Source: Clostridia bacterium | GTDB lineage: Bacteria > Bacillota > Clostridia > Lachnospirales > Cellulosilyticaceae | DNA: 13,651 nucleotides | Assembly (NCBI GenBank): GCA_029256345.1 | Contig: JAQSYC010000023.1 | Span: forward strand, 1 to 13,651 | Direction: 5' to 3' | Shown: positions 6,304 through 13,071 of the stretch, piece by piece | Layout: every line of letters starts with the position of its first letter | How positions within the stretch are numbered: the stretch's first letter is position 1 | Position numbers and translations under genes: made by a program | Notes under the pieces: model-generated | The model's input: only the letters and a program-made list of their open reading frames with translations | Told to the model about the DNA's origin: nothing | Databases searched by the model: none

Positions 6304-6798
6304 ATGTCATGTGAAGGTTGCAAAAATGAACTAGCCAATGAATTGTATTTAGAACTTGAAAAGTTCATTGATGAACTACCAGAAAAAAGAGGAGCTCTTA
6401 TTTCTGTGCTTCATAGAGCACAAAGTTTATTTGGATATTTACCAAGAGAAGTCCAAGTATTTGTAGGCAAAAAGCTTAATGTTCCAGTGTCGCAAGTATA
6501 TGGAGTAGTTAGTTTTTACTCGTTTTTCACCATGCTTCCAAAAGGGAAACATCCGATTTCAGTCTGTTTAGGAACAGCTTGTTATGTAAGAGGAGCTGAC
6601 AAAGTACTGGATGCATTTAAAAGACAGTTGGGGATAGAGGTTGGACAGACAACACCAGATGGTAAATTTTCTTTGGATGCTTTAAGATGTGTTGGGGCCT
6701 GTGGTTTAGCACCGGTTGTATTAGTGGGAGACAGAGTATACGGACGTATTGGAACAGCGGATGAAGTTAAGAAAATTATTAGTGAATATCAAGAATAA
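6304..6798 (+). CDS. hydC: bifurcating hydrogenase subunit HydC/HndA (NuoE-like [2Fe-2S] protein)
   Basis: A 164-residue NuoE/24-kDa-subunit homologue. Residues about 10-75 are the N-terminal helical bundle, with GALISVLHRAQSLFGYLP typical of the family. The rest is a thioredoxin-fold [2Fe-2S] domain whose four ligands are C88 and C93 (SVCLGTACYVRG) and C129 and C133 (RCVGACGLAPV). In HydABC and HndABCD complexes this subunit docks on the flavin subunit and carries an Fe-S cluster that takes part in electron transfer or bifurcation. It is the first gene of the operon, with AGGAGG eight bases before the ATG and the Rex operator just upstream. The length is normal for the family. The presence of hydB and hydA downstream makes a hydrogenase role much more likely than respiratory complex I, of which no other subunit is present. 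Confidence 0.93.
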   Translation: MSCEGCKNELANELYLELEKFIDELPEKRGALISVLHRAQSLFGYLPREVQVFVGKKLNVPVSQVYGVVSFYSFFTMLPKGKHPISVCLGTACYVRGADKVLDAFKRQLGIEVGQTTPDGKFSLDALRCVGACGLAPVVLVGDRVYGRIGTADEVKKIISEYQE

Positions 6799-6819
6799 CC
6801 ATTATAGGAGGGTCTTTAT

Positions 6820-7218
6820 ATGCCGAAAATTATGTCATTAGAAGAGCTCAAGAACTTAAGAGACAATGTGAAGAACAAAGTTGATTTAAGGGAAAAGGGC
6901 GAGAATGTAGATGAAATGGTAGTGATTCGTGTAGCTATGGCGACCTGTGGGATTGCATCTGGGGCGAGAGATACGATGAATTATTTGGCTGAACTTATAA
7001 GAGAAGAGAGTTTAAATAATGTTGTTATTACACAAAGCGGCTGTATGGGCTATTGTTATGCAGAACCAACCGTTGAGGTAACACTTCCTGGTCAAGAAGC
7101 TGTGGTATACGGCCATGTTAATAAAGAAAAAGCTAAAGAAATTATAGAAAAACATATTAAGAGCGGTGAAATGGTAGATGGTATCATTCCAGCTGCTCAC
7201 AAATCCCTAGATGAGTAA
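6820..7218 (+). CDS. HndB-like small (2Fe-2S) ferredoxin-fold subunit
   Basis: A 132-residue protein with an N-terminal helical stretch (1-32) and a thioredoxin-like ferredoxin domain. Three cysteines sit at cluster-ligand positions: C43 (MATCGIASGA) and C75 and C79 (GCMGYCYAEP). The usual second ligand of the CxxxxC pair is Gly48. The sequence resembles HndB of HndABCD hydrogenases as I recall it, where the TCGIAxGA form is common, so the three-cysteine state is likely ancestral to the branch and not damage. Its role is probably structural or electron-transferring at the flavin subunit; T. maritima HydABC lacks it. It sits 21 bases after hydC with an AGGAGG site and 21 bases before hydB. Confidence 0.85.
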   Translation: MPKIMSLEELKNLRDNVKNKVDLREKGENVDEMVVIRVAMATCGIASGARDTMNYLAELIREESLNNVVITQSGCMGYCYAEPTVEVTLPGQEAVVYGHVNKEKAKEIIEKHIKSGEMVDGIIPAAHKSLDE

Positions 7219-7239
7219 TAGAAAAGAGGTGGCCTAGAA

Positions 7240-9027
7240 ATGTCTAAATTTACAATGCACATTTTGGTATGTGGAGGAACAGGATGTATTTCTTCGCAGT
7301 CCAATGAGATCGTAGAACAACTTAAATTTCATATAAATGAAGCAAATATGTCAGAAGAAGTACAAGTACTCAAAACAGGATGTTTTGGTTTTTGTGAAAA
7401 AGGACCTGTTGTTAAAATACTTCCTGATAATACTTTTTATGTACAAGTTAAGCCTGAGGATGCAGAAGAACTTGTAAAAGAACATATTGTAAAAGGCAGA
7501 AAAGTAGAAAGACTGCTGTACTTAGATCCAACAACAGAAGAAAAAGTATCGGATTCAAAACACATGGATTTTTATAAAAAACAAATGCGTGTGGCACTCC
7601 GTAACTGTGGTTTTATAGATCCAGATAATATTGAGGAATATATCGCTAGAGATGGTTATGCGGCACTTGGAAAAGCACTTGGCATGACACAACAAGAAGT
7701 TATAGATGAGGTTAAAAAATCAGGACTCCGTGGACGTGGTGGCGGTGGTTTTTCAACAGGACTCAAATGGGAGTTTGCTTATAAAAATGCTGCAGATCAA
7801 AAATATGTTGTCTGTAATGCAGACGAAGGAGATCCAGGCGCATTTATGGATCGTTCTATATTAGAAGGAGACCCTCATTCGGTTGTTGAAGCTATGGCTA
7901 TTTGTGGTTACGCTATTGGGGCTACAAAAGGGTTAGTATACATCAGAGCTGAATATCCACTGGCCATCAAAAGACTTGAAAAAGCGATTGAAGATGCGAG
8001 AGAGTACGGTTTATTAGGTAAGAACATACTTGGAAGTGATTTAGACTTTGATATTGAAATAAAGTTTGGTGCAGGAGCTTTCGTATGTGGAGAAGAAACA
8101 GCACTCATCCACTCAATGGAAGGTATGCGCGGCGAGCCGACTACAAAACCACCGTTCCCAGCAGCCAGTGGTTATTGGGGAAAACCAACCAATGTTAATA
8201 ACGTAGAGACTTTTGCAAATGTTCCTGTTATTTTCTTAAAAGGAGCGGATTGGTTTGCATCTATTGGGACTGAAAAATCAAAAGGAACAAAAGTATTTGC
8301 ATTGGCAGGCAAGATTAACAATGTAGGACTTATTGAAGTACCTATGGGTATTACTTTAAGAGAGATTATCTATGATATCGGTGGTGGTATTAAAGATGGT
8401 AAGAAGTTTAAGTCTGTACAAACAGGAGGCCCATCCGGAGGCTGTTTGACGGAAAAGGATCTTGATACACCTATTGACTTTGATAACCTGATTGCGAAGG
8501 GATCTATGATGGGTTCCGGCGGTATGATTGTTATGGATGAAGATGACTGTATGCCGGCTATAGCAAAATTCTATTTAGAGTTTACAGAAGAAGAATCTTG
8601 TGGTAAATGTACGCCATGCCGTATTGGTACAAAACGTCTCTTAGAAATATTAGAAAAAATTACGCAAGGAAAAGGAACAATGGAAGACTTAGATACTTTA
8701 AAAGAACTAAGTCAGGTAATTAAAGATACTGCCCTTTGTGGTTTAGGTCAGACCGCTCCGAATCCTATTCTCTCAACCTTACAAATCTTTGAGGATGAGT
8801 ATATTGCACATATTAAAGACAAAAAATGTCCTGCTGGACAATGCAGTGCATTACTAGAGTATAAAATTACAGACAAATGTATTGGTTGTACAGCATGTGC
8901 AAGAGTATGTCCAGTAAACGCTATAACAGGAACTGTTAAACAGAAACATCTTATCGATCAGGAAAAATGTATCAAATGTGGTGCATGTATGGATAAATGT
9001 AAATTTGCAGCTATTGTAAAAGAGTAG
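7240..9027 (+). CDS. hydB: bifurcating hydrogenase flavin subunit HydB/HndC (NuoF-like)
   Basis: A 595-residue protein with domains in the standard HydB order. Residues 1-90 are a thioredoxin-fold [2Fe-2S] domain (C11, C16, C48, C52). The NuoF core binds FMN and NAD(H): GLRGRGGGGF (162-171), CNADEGDPGAF (192-202), GAGAFVCGEETALI (277-290), and a [4Fe-4S] site SCGKCTPCRIG with C454, C457, C460 and distal C500. A CPAGQC (530-535) lies in the linker. Two C-terminal [4Fe-4S] ferredoxin motifs follow (C547, C550, C553, C557; C577, C580, C583, C587). In related complexes this subunit is where NADH oxidation or NAD+ reduction and flavin-based bifurcation take place. The length matches T. maritima-type HydB. 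AAAGAGGTGG precedes the start, and hydA begins 18 bases after the stop. Confidence 0.95.
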   Translation: MSKFTMHILVCGGTGCISSQSNEIVEQLKFHINEANMSEEVQVLKTGCFGFCEKGPVVKILPDNTFYVQVKPEDAEELVKEHIVKGRKVERLLYLDPTTEEKVSDSKHMDFYKKQMRVALRNCGFIDPDNIEEYIARDGYAALGKALGMTQQEVIDEVKKSGLRGRGGGGFSTGLKWEFAYKNAADQKYVVCNADEGDPGAFMDRSILEGDPHSVVEAMAICGYAIGATKGLVYIRAEYPLAIKRLEKAIEDAREYGLLGKNILGSDLDFDIEIKFGAGAFVCGEETALIHSMEGMRGEPTTKPPFPAASGYWGKPTNVNNVETFANVPVIFLKGADWFASIGTEKSKGTKVFALAGKINNVGLIEVPMGITLREIIYDIGGGIKDGKKFKSVQTGGPSGGCLTEKDLDTPIDFDNLIAKGSMMGSGGMIVMDEDDCMPAIAKFYLEFTEEESCGKCTPCRIGTKRLLEILEKITQGKGTMEDLDTLKELSQVIKDTALCGLGQTAPNPILSTLQIFEDEYIAHIKDKKCPAGQCSALLEYKITDKCIGCTACARVCPVNAITGTVKQKHLIDQEKCIKCGACMDKCKFAAIVKE

Positions 9028-9045
9028 AAAAGGAGTGAGAAAACG

Positions 9046-10800
9046 ATGTCAGATCTTAAAATAACTATTGATGGCAGAGAGACTTTGGTTAAGCCAGGGG
9101 CGACCGTTTTAGAGGCAGCAAGACAAGTAGGCGTACATATACCAACTCTTTGTCACTTAGATTTACATGATACCAAAATGGTAAATCAAGCAGCTTCTTG
9201 TAGAATTTGTGTTGTGGAAGTGGAAGGCCGCAGAAATTTAGCGCCAGCTTGTGCAACGCCTGTTACAGAGGGGATGATTGTAAATACCCGTTCAGTAAAA
9301 GTGCTTAATGCAAGAAAAGTGGTTCTTGAGTTGTTATTATCAGACCATCCTAAAGATTGTCTAGTATGTGAAAAATCAGGACAATGTGAACTTCAAGATC
9401 TTGCTATTAAATTTGGGGTTCGTGAACTGAGAATAGGTAAAGATGGGGCTCAGTCAACTTATCCAGTAGATCCAAGTCAAGCGATTGTAAGAGACATGGA
9501 TAAATGTATTATGTGCAGACGCTGTGAAACCATGTGTAATAAAGTTCAGACAGTAGGCGCATTATCAGGTATCAACAGAGGTTTTCAAGCAGTGGTTTCT
9601 ACAGCTTTTGAAGTAGACCTTGTGGATTCTGTATGTACTCACTGCGGACAATGCGTTGCAGTCTGTCCAACAGGTGCATTATGTGAAAAAGAACATGCTT
9701 GGGACGTGGTAAGACAGTTAGCAGATAAAGATAAAGTTGTAGTTGTACAAACCGCTCCAGCTGTAAGAACAGCATTAGGTGAAGAGTTTGGTTTGGAAGC
9801 GGGTACGCTTGTAACAGGTAAAATGGTTGCAGCTCTTAGAAGACTTGGCTTTGACTATGTATTTGATACAGATTTTGCAGCAGACGTAACCATTATGGAA
9901 GAAGGGGCAGAACTGATTGATCGTATTACTCGATTTAAAGCAGGAGATAAATCAGTAAGTCTTCCTATTTTGACAAGCTGTTGCCCTGCATGGGTAAATT
10001 TCATTGAAAGTCAATTCCCTGATTTACTAGATATTCCATCCACTGCAAGGTCACCACAGCAGATTTTTGGTGCTATCGCAAAAAGTTATTTTGCTGAAAA
10101 ATATCAAATTCCAAGAGATAAGATGGTTGTTGTCTCTATTATGCCATGTTTAGCTAAAAAATATGAAGCATCAAGACCAGAATTTAATAATGATGTGGAT
10201 ATTTCAATCTCTACAAGAGAGCTAGCTCATTTAATTAAAAGAGCCAATATTGACTTTATTAATCTGCCAGAAGAAGAGTTTGATAACCCACTGGGAGAGT
10301 CCACTGGAGCAGCTGTTATCTTCGGGACAACAGGTGGTGTTATCGAGGCAGCTACCCGTACAGCCTATGAGATTTTAACGGGTGATACACTGGGAAAAGT
10401 TGACTTTGAAGAATTAAGAGGATTTGATGGCGTTAGAAGTGCTACTGTAAAAATTGGAGATATGGATCTGAATATCGGTATCGCCCATGGACTTGGAAAT
10501 GCGAGAGAACTTCTAGAAGAAATCAGAAGTGGTAATCCAAGGAATTTCCATGCTATTGAAATCATGGCATGTCCAGGTGGATGTATAGGCGGTGGTGGTC
10601 AGCCTTACCATCATGGAGATACTGAGATTCTTAAAAAGCGACAAGCTGCAATCTATACAGAAGATAGAAATAAAACAATTCGTAAATCTCATGAAAATCC
10701 ATTTGTTAAAGAACTTTATGCAAACTACTTGGGCAAACCAATGAGTCATAAAGCCCATGAATTGTTGCATACTCATTATGAAGAAAAAGATAAAGTTTGA
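9046..10800 (+). CDS. hydA: [FeFe]-hydrogenase catalytic subunit HydA/HndD, bifurcating type
   Basis: A 584-residue catalytic subunit that reduces protons to H2. Domains in order: [2Fe-2S] plant-type ferredoxin domain (C36, C52, C55, C69); His-Cys [4Fe-4S] site (H101, C105, C108, C114); two [4Fe-4S] motifs (C154, C157, C160, C164; C197, C200, C203, C207); H-cluster domain with canonical L1 TSCCPAW (C312 proton relay, C313 ligand), L2 MPCLAKKYE (M366, C368, K371, E374) and L3 EIMACPGGCIGGGGQP (C509, C513); and a C-terminal small-subunit tail (about 525-584). No residue needed for catalysis is missing. Unlike T. maritima HydA (about 645 residues) it lacks a C-terminal [2Fe-2S] domain. With hydC and hydB in one operon it fits a group A3 (NADH-dependent, ferredoxin-coupled) enzyme. 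HydE, HydF and HydG maturases must be encoded elsewhere. Confidence 0.96.
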   Translation: MSDLKITIDGRETLVKPGATVLEAARQVGVHIPTLCHLDLHDTKMVNQAASCRICVVEVEGRRNLAPACATPVTEGMIVNTRSVKVLNARKVVLELLLSDHPKDCLVCEKSGQCELQDLAIKFGVRELRIGKDGAQSTYPVDPSQAIVRDMDKCIMCRRCETMCNKVQTVGALSGINRGFQAVVSTAFEVDLVDSVCTHCGQCVAVCPTGALCEKEHAWDVVRQLADKDKVVVVQTAPAVRTALGEEFGLEAGTLVTGKMVAALRRLGFDYVFDTDFAADVTIMEEGAELIDRITRFKAGDKSVSLPILTSCCPAWVNFIESQFPDLLDIPSTARSPQQIFGAIAKSYFAEKYQIPRDKMVVVSIMPCLAKKYEASRPEFNNDVDISISTRELAHLIKRANIDFINLPEEEFDNPLGESTGAAVIFGTTGGVIEAATRTAYEILTGDTLGKVDFEELRGFDGVRSATVKIGDMDLNIGIAHGLGNARELLEEIRSGNPRNFHAIEIMACPGGCIGGGGQPYHHGDTEILKKRQAAIYTEDRNKTIRKSHENPFVKELYANYLGKPMSHKAHELLHTHYEEKDKV

Positions 10801-10822
10801 TAAGTGATTTATAAGTCAGTAT

Positions 10823-10876
10823 AAAAGGGTTAGTCCACAACTAAGTTTTTAGGGAGTTGTGGGCTAACTCTTTTTT
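10823..10876 (+). terminator. intrinsic terminator after hydA
   Basis: Arms around 10827-10842 and 10855-10870 pair over 16 bases with two G-U wobbles, and the flanking A and T tracts (10823-10826, 10871-10876) extend the stem. A T6 run follows. It lies 22 bases after the hydA stop and isolates the next operon. Confidence 0.92.
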
Positions 10877-10929
10877 GTTCAAGGGGGATAAAATGGCACT
10901 TGAATTAAGAAGTATCATGAATGGGAAAA

Positions 10930-10945
10930 CAATCTTTTAAGATTG
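10930..10945. promoter_or_regulatory. palindrome overlapping the -35 of the hydS operon
   Basis: CAATCTT-TT-AAGATTG is a perfect 7-2-7 inverted repeat whose right arm shares three bases with the -35 TTGACA. This placement is typical of a repressor or activator operator. The protein that would bind it is not identifiable from the sequence. Confidence 0.4.
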
Positions 10946-10971
10946 ACATAAAAATAACAAAAACTTATAAT
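10943..10971 (+). promoter_or_regulatory. consensus sigma-A promoter of the hydS operon
   Basis: TTGACA (10943-10948) and TATAAT (10966-10971) are separated by exactly 17 bases, a full consensus match. Transcription should begin near 10978, leaving a leader of about 108 bases in which no known riboswitch or strong hairpin was seen. An imperfect Rex-like 18-mer (10943-10960) covers the -35. Confidence 0.8.
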
Positions 10972-11085
10972 GAGAATAAGAAATAAAAAATGTTTTAAAA
11001 AACGATCATAAGGTAAGGGGTTTTTGAAGTAATAGATAGAGAACAGAGGTATTTTATAAAAATAGTAAGACTAGGGAGTGATGAT

Positions 11086-11331
11086 ATGAAAGCAGTTAGA
11101 ATATGCATTGGAAGTGCTTGTCATCTGAAGGGATCTTATCAAGTCATTGAAACTTTTAAAGAGTTAATAAAAGTTTACAAACTAGAAAACAAACTGGAAC
11201 TAAATGCAGCTTTTTGTATAGGCCGATGTACGGAAGCTGTTTCTGTGGCGAGGTGGGATGAAACAATTTTATCGGTTTCAAAAGAAAATGCAAAAGAAAT
11301 CTTTATAAGTGAAATTATGGCTTATCTTTAG
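11086..11331 (+). CDS. small thioredoxin-fold [2Fe-2S] ferredoxin (NuoE C-terminal-like)
   Basis: An 81-residue stand-alone version of the C-terminal domain of NuoE. The four cluster ligands are C7 and C12 (RICIGSACHLKG) and C44 and C48 (AAFCIGRCTEAV), in the CxxxxC...CxxxC spacing of the thioredoxin-like ferredoxins. The helical N-terminal part of NuoE is absent. GGGAG at 11074-11078 lies seven bases before the chosen ATG; an ATG at 11081 is out of frame. It is the first gene of the hydS operon, 15 bases before HydS (using its ATG start), so it most likely passes electrons to or from that protein. No catalytic or nucleotide-binding role is expected. A homologue of this kind beside sensory hydrogenases fits hfs-type operons of thermophilic clostridia, by recall only. 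Confidence 0.85.
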   Translation: MKAVRICIGSACHLKGSYQVIETFKELIKVYKLENKLELNAAFCIGRCTEAVSVARWDETILSVSKENAKEIFISEIMAYL

Positions 11332-11346
11332 GGAGTGACTAAAATA

Positions 11347-13071
11347 ATGTGGATTATTAATTTTTCAGAGGCAGATTGTAAAAATTGTTACGCCTGTGTA
11401 AGGGCTTGTCCTGTACATGCCATTGAAGTTAAGGCTGAACAAGCTCAAATCATGAAAGATAGATGTATTGGATGCGGGAAATGTCTGAAGGTCTGTCCTA
11501 AAAATGCCAAACAAGTTAAAACAGAACTTGAAACGGTCAAAAAATATGTTAAGAGTAAACAAACAGTGATAGCGTCCATTGCCCCATCATTTGCGGCGCT
11601 ATTTGCCGAAAACAGTCATAAAGTGGCGTCGGCACTGAAAATATTGGGGTTTACCTATGCTGAAGAAACGGTACTTGGGGCCGATGCTGTTACGAGAGCC
11701 TATGAGAGCTATGCAGAAACACACAATCAATCCTGTATGATTACAAGCTGTTGTCCATCGGTGAATTACCTGATACAAAAGCATCATCCAGAAGTCATCC
11801 AAAACCTTATCCCGATTGTTTCGCCGGCAGTCTGTCATGGAAGAATGCTGAAAGAAAAATATGGTGAAGAGGTAAAGGTTGTTTTTATTGGTCCTTGTTT
11901 ATCTAAAAAGATTGAAGGCAACGAGGAAGATGCGATAGATGCGGTGCTCACCTTTGAGGAATTGGAGAAATGGATGCACGAAGAAAAAATAGTTTTGGAG
12001 GCACTGCCAGAAATGAATTTTGATGCATGGCAGACAAATCAAAGGGGCTATCCTATAGTAGGCGGTGTAACCAAAACAATAGACAAAGTTACTTTAGAAA
12101 AAGAGATTATTAAAGTAGATGGCATAGAAGAGTGTATTGAGGTTATAGAGGCTATTAAAGAGGGAAAATTTGAAAATGTTTTATTTGAGATGAGTTGCTG
12201 CAGACAAAGTTGTATTGCGGGTCCGGGGATGCCAAGTAATGTCCCTAATATTTATGAACGCAAACGGAGAGTTGAAAAATATGCTAAAGATTGCTTAGAA
12301 AAGCAGAAGCAGCCACAAGTAATGGGAAGCTGTACGCAAGACAGCGCAAGTCAAGTAGAGTTACAGCAATATTTTTCCAATCTCTATATACCACTTAAAG
12401 AACCCTGTGAAGAGGAAGTCAAAAGTATACTCAGCAGTATTGGTAAATATACAAAATTAGATGAGCTAAACTGTGGAAGCTGCGGCTATCACACTTGTAG
12501 AGAAAAAGCAGTAGCAGTATTTAATGGAATGGCTGAAGCCAATATGTGTCTGCCTTTTATGAGACAAAAGGCTGAGACTTTAACCAATGTTATTTTTGAT
12601 GCGTCACCTAATCTCATCCTTATTATTAATAGGCATTTTGAGATTTTAGAACTTAATCCGGCGGCTCAAAAATTCTTTAAAATGACAAAAGAGACCACAT
12701 CCGAGCTTCCAGTTGCTATGTTTCTCGACAAGGAAGTATTTGAAGAAGTCAAGCGCTCTAAAAAAAGTGTCTTAGGACAAAAAGTCGTGATTGAGGCCAA
12801 TGACGCAGTGGTTATTCAGAGTGTAATATGGATCGAATACCATCAAGTCATGTTATGGATAGCTCATGATATTACAAAAGATGAGAAGCTTGAAAAGAAA
12901 CTACAGACAATGAAAATAGATGCTATTAATATGGCACAGCAAGTCATCAACAAGCAGATGACTGTGGCCCAGGAAATAGCGAGTCTTCTAGGGGAGACAA
13001 CTGCTGAGACAAAAGTGACCTTAACTCAGTTAAAACAACTCATTCAAGAAGAAGAGGGAATAAAAAAATGA
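11347..13071 (+). CDS. hydS: PAS-containing putative H2-sensing [FeFe]-hydrogenase HydS (group C)
   Basis: A 574-residue protein. Domains: two [4Fe-4S] motifs (C11, C14, C17, C21; C40, C43, C46, C50); divergent H-cluster domain (about 70-310); an Fe-S motif CGSCGYHTC (C376, C379, C384, with C401); a PAS domain (about 412-510, starting VIFDASPNLILIINRH); and a charged C-terminal helix, possibly coiled coil. H-cluster ligands C136, C184, C284 and C288 remain, and the TSCCP relay cysteine C135 is kept. The L2 Met is Gly182 (IGPCLSKK) and L3 is EMSCCRQSC with Ser283 in place of Met and no GGG tail. This is the pattern of group C sensory hydrogenases. There is no kinase or methyl-accepting domain, so output must go through a partner. 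ATG 11347, 11 bases after GGGAG, was preferred to GTG 11335, which overlaps that site. The stop overlaps the phosphatase start (ATGA). Confidence 0.9.
   Translation: MWIINFSEADCKNCYACVRACPVHAIEVKAEQAQIMKDRCIGCGKCLKVCPKNAKQVKTELETVKKYVKSKQTVIASIAPSFAALFAENSHKVASALKILGFTYAEETVLGADAVTRAYESYAETHNQSCMITSCCPSVNYLIQKHHPEVIQNLIPIVSPAVCHGRMLKEKYGEEVKVVFIGPCLSKKIEGNEEDAIDAVLTFEELEKWMHEEKIVLEALPEMNFDAWQTNQRGYPIVGGVTKTIDKVTLEKEIIKVDGIEECIEVIEAIKEGKFENVLFEMSCCRQSCIAGPGMPSNVPNIYERKRRVEKYAKDCLEKQKQPQVMGSCTQDSASQVELQQYFSNLYIPLKEPCEEEVKSILSSIGKYTKLDELNCGSCGYHTCREKAVAVFNGMAEANMCLPFMRQKAETLTNVIFDASPNLILIINRHFEILELNPAAQKFFKMTKETTSELPVAMFLDKEVFEEVKRSKKSVLGQKVVIEANDAVVIQSVIWIEYHQVMLWIAHDITKDEKLEKKLQTMKIDAINMAQQVINKQMTVAQEIASLLGETTAETKVTLTQLKQLIQEEEGIKK

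Noticed and set aside
7908..8108. Minus-strand open frames within hydB, hydA and the sensory genes
   Set aside because: They lie opposite strongly conserved coding sequence, lack ribosome binding sites and resemble no family; they are frame shadows.
6304..9027. Respiratory complex I (NuoE/NuoF) operon
   Set aside because: No other nuo genes are present, HydB has the extra N- and C-terminal Fe-S domains of hydrogenase flavin subunits, and hydA follows directly.
10972..11085. Riboswitch or structured RNA in the 108-base leader of the hydS operon
   Set aside because: Only short AT-rich palindromes (for example GTTTTAAAAAAC) were seen; no recognised riboswitch core and no terminator-like stem.
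11335..11346. GTG 11335 as start of hydS
   Set aside because: It overlaps the GGGAG that would serve as ribosome binding site; ATG 11347 has a usable spacer and starts just before the ferredoxin motif.
12577..13071. Histidine kinase or chemoreceptor output in HydS
   Set aside because: After the PAS domain only about 60 residues remain, with no H-box, ATP-binding motifs or methyl-accepting hairpin.
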